A stretch of 64,000 bases of DNA from Patellaria atrata CBS 101060 (taxonomy: Eukaryota > Ascomycota > Dothideomycetes > Patellariales > Patellariaceae): the NCBI GenBank assembly GCA_010093705.1, contig MU006090.1:1763817-1827816 (forward strand), written 5' to 3'. The notes beneath the pieces were generated by a model that saw only the letters and a program-made list of their open reading frames with translations, did no database searches and was not told the DNA's origin. A program made the translations under genes and the position numbers. Positions 58,817-64,000 of this stretch are shown in pieces; within the stretch, counting starts at the first letter, position 1, and each line of letters starts with the position of its first letter.

Positions 58817-59430
58817 GTAGGCGATGCTTTTGTGAGCGGGACCCGGAGATTCGATCCATAGCCCGGTTCCCCCGGCTTTTCAACATCCGGGGACGCGGCG
58901 GTGGGTCGAGGACAGTTACGCATAGCACGTACGGGTCGGGTGACAGGGAGATATTCCACAATCACCAAGACGAGAAAGAGCAAATAAAAATAAAAAAGTG
59001 CAGAAATTGGAATGAGTGAGGGTGGTTTGGGAGTGGTATTCTTTTTTTTTTTTTTTCGACGATTAGATCAGCGATGACTAGTGTCTTCAACGACAGATAC
59101 CCCCCTTTCTACGCATGAGGTAGGAGAAGCGTAGAATTAAAAATTAAAAGTTGTGTGGATTATGACAGATATCGCGGGTTTTGCTTCGTGCGAGTTTGAT
59201 AGAAACATATATTAGATCGGGTTAGATTAAGTTTACCTCCTACCTTATTCCTCCCGGCGTACAAAGATCTTCTGGCGCGGGAAATATATGACAGTGACGG
59301 AATACAACACGCGCCAATCTCCAAACTCCGGAGCCCCCATGCGAACAAACGTCGCGATCAAATCCGCCCCATCCACGCCAGATACAAAGTCCCTACAAAA
59401 ATCTCACAAAACAGCAAAAATCCCATCACT
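58817..59430. other. Intergenic between convergent ethanolamine kinase and CTF1-like genes
   Basis: About 610 bp of 3' flanks, with a T-run near 59041-59056. No gene seen. Confidence 0.5.
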
Positions 59431-62400
59431 CTACCCCCTCACCCACTCCATCTCCCCCACAAACCCACTACTCTCCCCCTGCATCGCAACCCCCACCCCA
59501 ACGCCCACAAACCCCTCATCCCAGCCCTCCCCGCCCAGCGTAGCGTCCAAATTCAGCAGGGCGTCGAAATCCGCCTGCTCGAGTTCGGGGAACGGCATGT
59601 CCGGGGTGGCGGAATCAGGCGTATCAAGGTCTTCCGGTATCATGTTCGCGGAGGTGATGAGCTGGGCGTGGAGACTGAAAGGTTGATGTTGGATGATCGC
59701 CTCATCCTGCTGTTGCTGAGACTGGCAATGGGGGATGGAAGAAGCAGTAGACTCCCCGCTCGAAGGCGGCGTGGACGCGAGGAACGACTCGAGGCGCTGC
59801 GCCACTTCTTCGTCGGAGACGGGGTGGACGGCCGCGTTGGAGGGGTGGAGGAGGTCAGTAGCGGAGCCGGAGATGGTGGGTTCGGGCGGTGGGGTGAGGG
59901 TGTTGTGGGCACGGTGGAGGGCGAGTTGCTGGAGATCGAGACGGCGGCCGGCGTCTACGAGGTCTTCTACCGTTTGGATGTGGCGGGGTTTCTGTGCGGG
60001 GTGGATGGGGGAGGGTTGGGATGCTGGGTGGAAGGAGGGGAGGTGGATGCCTGCTTTGCGGATGGCGGCTTCGAGGAACGCGGTGGAGTAGTCCGCTGCG
60101 GCGTATAGTTCGCGGAGCTTGCCCATGACTTGCATGCACTGGTAGAAGCCGCGGAGGGAGTTGCGACGAGTTTCCTCATCAGGCGCTTTGATGTCGAGGA
60201 GGTGGATGATGATAGCGGGGAGTAGGACGGTAACGCCGGTTGTGGGAAGGTAATGAACGAGGTTTAGGGAGTCAAGATTTGTTGCCATTGATGTGATAGC
60301 GGAAGCTGCACGTCTCACCGCACGTCTCGACATGTCCAACATCTCAGATCCTACGCCTGTAGGTGTGCTTACTGGAGAAGGTTGAAGGACCTGTGGACGA
60401 TGAAGTGCGGATAAAGTCGTATAGAATACCATGTGGAGAAGAGAGCGGTGAAGATCCACAGACGTGCTCCCACTAGAGGTTTCGTAATATTGAGCTTCAG
60501 GAGGTAACTCATCCACCCAAGTCTGAAGCAGATCATCACAGAGTTTTACTTCGCACGTTTCAGGATCCAGTTTCTTGGGTAGGAGCATCATAGTCGTCCG
60601 GTCAGCTAAGAGTTGGCTATTGTTGTTAAGGACGCAATATTGCTTTGAGAGGACGTGACTAATGCATAAAGATAGTTTGGCTTTGGATATACACAATATC
60701 GCCAGCGTCCGCTGAAGATCGACGTTTCGGGCAACAGCACAGTCTGCAGGGACGCATGATATACTGGCTGGGATGGCGGCAATCTCAAAGTCATTCAAAG
60801 TAAGCATCGGTACATCGTAATCTTCGCTCTTTATCCTAGTTGGTCTTCGCATTCCAAGGGCGATAAGTCGATCACGCATATAGGTGGACCACCAAATCCT
60901 CTTCCATAACTTCACTCTCTTCACGTCCATATTCGATCGTTCAGGGTTCCTGTGAAGACCGATTGTGTGGGCAACCGAAGTCGCAACGCCCATCCAATGC
61001 CATGTGTCCTTCTGGTCATCCGGAGTCTCATAGTAATAAGTTAGAAGTAGTATAGCTTGAACAAGTACTACACGATCTGACTCGTAATCAAAGTCGTAGA
61101 GTAACTTTGGATTGTTAGTTATCTTGCACAGTAATACGTATATTACGACGGGGCACATAACACATACCCTGACTTTTTGGAAAAAATCCTTCCTAGCCTC
61201 TTTCCGAGATAAGTATCCAGCATTTCGAAGATGTTGCATATCAACAAAAGCTGACCCGGCGAACATTACGGCTTGAAACAGAATCAAGCTGATCCTCCCC
61301 GCGCTACCATCGGTACGGTCGACAACGGCAAGGAAGTCATGCAGATCCAAAAGAGGCATGTACGGATGTACAAATTCGATATACGCTCTAAGTAATTCAT
61401 TCCGTAAGCCATTGGCCGGCGTAGTCAAAGCTCCTTTCTTCTCCAGATACGCAATTTCGTCCGGTCCGATACGGGTGGGTAGAGATTTGATGTAAAATGG
61501 CAAACTGGCCGTTATTGCCACTTTCGGCGAATATTGCGAGAAGGCAGGCGCTGGTGTACCAGATGGTAGTCGGCCGTATCCTAACATGCCGAGGTTGCTT
61601 TGCGATGATATTGACATGCGACGGTTGATAACCCCTTGCTGGAAACCGAGGTTGAGCTTATGGCCATGACTTTGGTCTATATATCGTTCACATATTGATT
61701 AATTCTTTCCTCTCTCCATCTTCATTCAGGTTTATAGGACTTACAGATGGAGTGAGGCACATGTTCAGACCGTTCCTGGTCATGTGATTTCTGAGTTGGT
61801 GTTGTTGAGGTCGCAGTGCTACCGGCAGAGCTATTTCCAAGCTGGGACAAGCCGTCTAATGCATCTCTAGAGGCAAGCTTGCGATTGGCATGAACATTAT
61901 CCGACGCAGCAACGTCAGAATGATTTTCTTCGTCTTTAGTCCATTTTCTGTGACAGCAAGTCAGCCATCATATTTGAGCATTTTATCCATACTCAGAATT
62001 GTGTTAGGCGATGAAAATGTAGTAGCTCCATTTGCCGATGCCTGCAGTTGCATGTGAACGGTAGTTACCCCAGACATCCTCCGCTGTGGAGTCCACCAGG
62101 TCTTATCGCATCTTGAGGCATTTTCCAACTTTCCAATTTTCCAATCTCTTGACCCAAGTATCAGACTGGACGGATGAATGAGACCTGACTCACTTTCTTC
62201 TCCTGCTCTCTGAAACGATGCATTCAACTTCATCCAGGCGGCAATTCGTGCAAGGTGCTCCATGCTCTGTGACATTGCATCGGACTTTACGTGCTCTGCA
62301 ACACTGGCATGCTTTGGCTGCTCTCCTCTTTACTGATCTCCCATGACCAGGGCCGTGACCGTGACCATCGAGTCCAGCAGCAGTGACCTTTCTTTTTGGA

Positions 62401-62459
62401 GATGTCGAAGGGGCGGCTGCTTGCTCCTGGGAATCTGAATGGGATGTGGTATCCGACAT
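59431..62459 (-). CDS. CTF1: Zn2Cys6 transcription factor, cutinase factor 1 (CTF1) type
   Basis: Nuclear regulator; relatives (Ctf1, FarA/FarB) control cutinase, lipase and fatty-acid degradation genes. Exons 62459-62194, 61947-61745, 61676-61168 and 61104-59431 give 2,652 nt (883 residues), the family length. The zinc cluster is C51-X2-C54-X6-C61-X8-C70-X2-C73-X6-C80 in KACQCCRARKVRCNV, after a His/Gly-rich stretch. The fungal_trans region includes LLRAYIEFVHPYMPLLDLHD, LLYDFDYESDRVVLVQAILL, TWHWMGVATSVAHTIGLHRN and MRRPTRIKSEDYDVPMLTLN. Gln/Ser/Thr-rich activation-like sequence fills the C-terminus. The third intron (61105-61167, 63 nt) has no stop and is in frame, so its retention would add 21 residues; family similarity (FFQKVR joined to LLYDFDYE) says it is spliced. 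The first intron is 246 nt. Confidence 0.88.
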
Positions 62460-64000
62460 ATTTGTCTGAAAACGATGGTCGAGTCTGCTTTGATTCGCGG
62501 GGACACAGCGGAGTATTTTGTAACAAAGGGGTAGAAATCAAAGTCGGCGCATAGCCAAAACAGATGACCGAGAGGGGAGGGGGAGGGAAGTGGTTATGTA
62601 GTCAGAGGTGTCCAGAGAGGTCCACCAAGGTTTCTAAGCAGTCTATGGCCCACTTCGACATGAGATATACGCAAAATAGGATCGTGCATCTTCAAGTTGG
62701 ATCACAATCGTTGCAATTGTGGGGTTTAGAACGGATGGACCCTAGAATAACGTGAACTGCTCCCCGGATTGACGGAGCAAGATCGATGTTTAGAGCAAGT
62801 CGAGCAACTAGACACGAGCTAGCCTTCGCCTTCAACAGTTCTTGGACTCTTGAACCAGGACATTATTCGGTGATTCCGGGAGACATCGGGAATAGTCCGA
62901 AGGACCGTTACCGCTGTCGTTTAGATACTGGTGTGTCAATACTTCAGCAGCTGTGAGTGTAATCTTCTCTCTGTGTAGAACCAGCGTCCTATCAATATTC
63001 CTGTAAATAGTCTATAATCTCCATGATACAAATTTTTGTAAAACTCTAGCATCTGAAGTTCAGCCTCAGATCGCTTCAAAATATCGAGTCGCGCTTGTCT
63101 TAACCTCATGCTTCAAGTCTTCAACGCCTCGAATCATGCACATGCATCGTAATGCGTCCCTTGGTCCCTCGATGGAGGATAGCTTAAAACTCAGGTGAGA
63201 AGTATGAAGGGCGGAATATCGAGTCATGAGAAGTGCTGTAAGCACGCAAGATCTTGAAATGATTGGCTTAAAGCAGGATGAAGCCCAAGGAAAATCAAGA
63301 CGGGGCGGAATTCTTCGCTACGCCCCTTGGCGGGTAAAGGTTTCCAAACTATGCTCTGGGCGCCGCCAAAGGACAACCGGAATTGCCGTATGCGGTTGAA
63401 ACCTTTCATATGATCATCGTTGTGATCAAGCATATGCTTCCTGCCCTGAAGCAAGCACGTTGCAACTGTGACGAACGTGTTTGAGCCAGGGTGAAGTTTA
63501 TCTCAACCTCCCGGAAGATGCTGATTGTTGTTGCCATGACGGCAACAGAACTACGCCTCCATGATGGCAAACTATCTCAGTCTCCTCTGTTTTGCTTACT
63601 GTAGAATCTATTCAAGGTAAAGTTATAGTCAGCCTAGACGAACTCGTATCATAAGGAGCCAAGTTGATACTGAGGCCTACTTCGACAAAACTTGCAAAAC
63701 CGGGGCATGGGCAAACTATATCTCGCTTACCCCAAACTTCGATCCAAAGGATCAGCAGTGGGGTAGTCTCGCCAAATAACGATATAGGATAGCGTGATGC
63801 ACTCACTACTAGGACGACAATGCAGATCATGTCTCCAGGGGACCATCATACTGGCGTCAGATGTTGAATTGAAATTCTTGTTCTATGAACCATGGCCTCT
63901 TCTGGACACTCACCAGGAGTACTGAGAGGCACATGATTTCGGATGGTTGAATAACGATTATACCGATATGAGAGGGAGTACCATAACTAGCTTCGTCCAC
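62460..64000. other. Right-hand flank, 1.5 kb, no gene supported
   Basis: Promoter side of the CTF1-like gene and sequence to the window edge. Only frames under 80 codons without similarity are present. A gene starting beyond the right edge cannot be excluded. Confidence 0.45.

Noticed and set aside
1-64000. Biosynthetic gene cluster, CRISPR array or mobile element as the main theme of the window
   Set aside because: No backbone synthase, no spaced repeats, no transposase or terminal repeats; most genes are conserved housekeeping genes.

Overview
The window looks like nuclear DNA of a filamentous ascomycete (Pezizomycotina, possibly Leotiomycetes; the class is not resolved from sequence alone). 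Genes lie on both strands, carry mostly 45-70 nt introns with GT..AG ends and CTAAC-like branch sites, and are separated by AT-richer intergenic DNA. Families typical of Pezizomycotina are present: Zn2Cys6 regulators, a CTF1-type factor and an SSK2-type MAPKKK. Eighteen protein genes are supported. Exon joins were worked out by hand; in every complete multi-exon model the summed exon length is a multiple of three and the reading frame is continuous. No virus-derived element, intact transposon, CRISPR array or rRNA was seen.

Layout. 0-10 kb: a TPR-SET methyltransferase cut by the left edge, a small Zn2Cys6 factor with a GC-AG intron, and the TRAPP subunit TRAPPC11. 10-16 kb: RXT2 (Rpd3L deacetylase subunit), a degenerate tRNA-like element, mitochondrial prolyl-tRNA synthetase, and mitochondrial ribosomal protein uL10 head-to-head with it. 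16-20 kb: a 4.2 kb gene-free stretch with a 42-base poly-G run. 20-32 kb: MEP2-type ammonium transporter, CUS2/Tat-SF1 splicing factor, SSK2-type MAPKKK of the osmostress pathway, and a class-1A dihydroorotate dehydrogenase carrying an unusual repeat-bearing insert. 32-43 kb: a GIY-YIG-like protein with a C-terminal membrane anchor, a single-pass Ser/Thr-rich membrane protein, a GIR2-like RWD protein head-to-head with the RPL4 chaperone ACL4, and a 1,011-residue protein I do not recognise. 43-49 kb: a 5.8 kb stretch with no supportable gene. 49-53 kb: a phenol-2-monooxygenase-type flavoprotein and a short-chain dehydrogenase in tandem. 54-62.5 kb: a CLC chloride/proton exchanger, an ethanolamine kinase and a CTF1-type Zn2Cys6 factor.

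Most genes are housekeeping and not a functional cluster. Two divergent pairs do share a process: PRORS/uL10m (mitochondrial translation) and GIR2/ACL4 (ribosome function). The flavin monooxygenase and SDR could be a small catabolic or secondary-metabolite pair.

The two observations most worth following are the dihydroorotate dehydrogenase whose catalytic domain is split by about 240 residues holding three copies of an ARDVPV...LKWA-type motif, and a repeated compositional pattern in which GC-rich gene patches switch from C-ending to G-ending codons along the coding strand.
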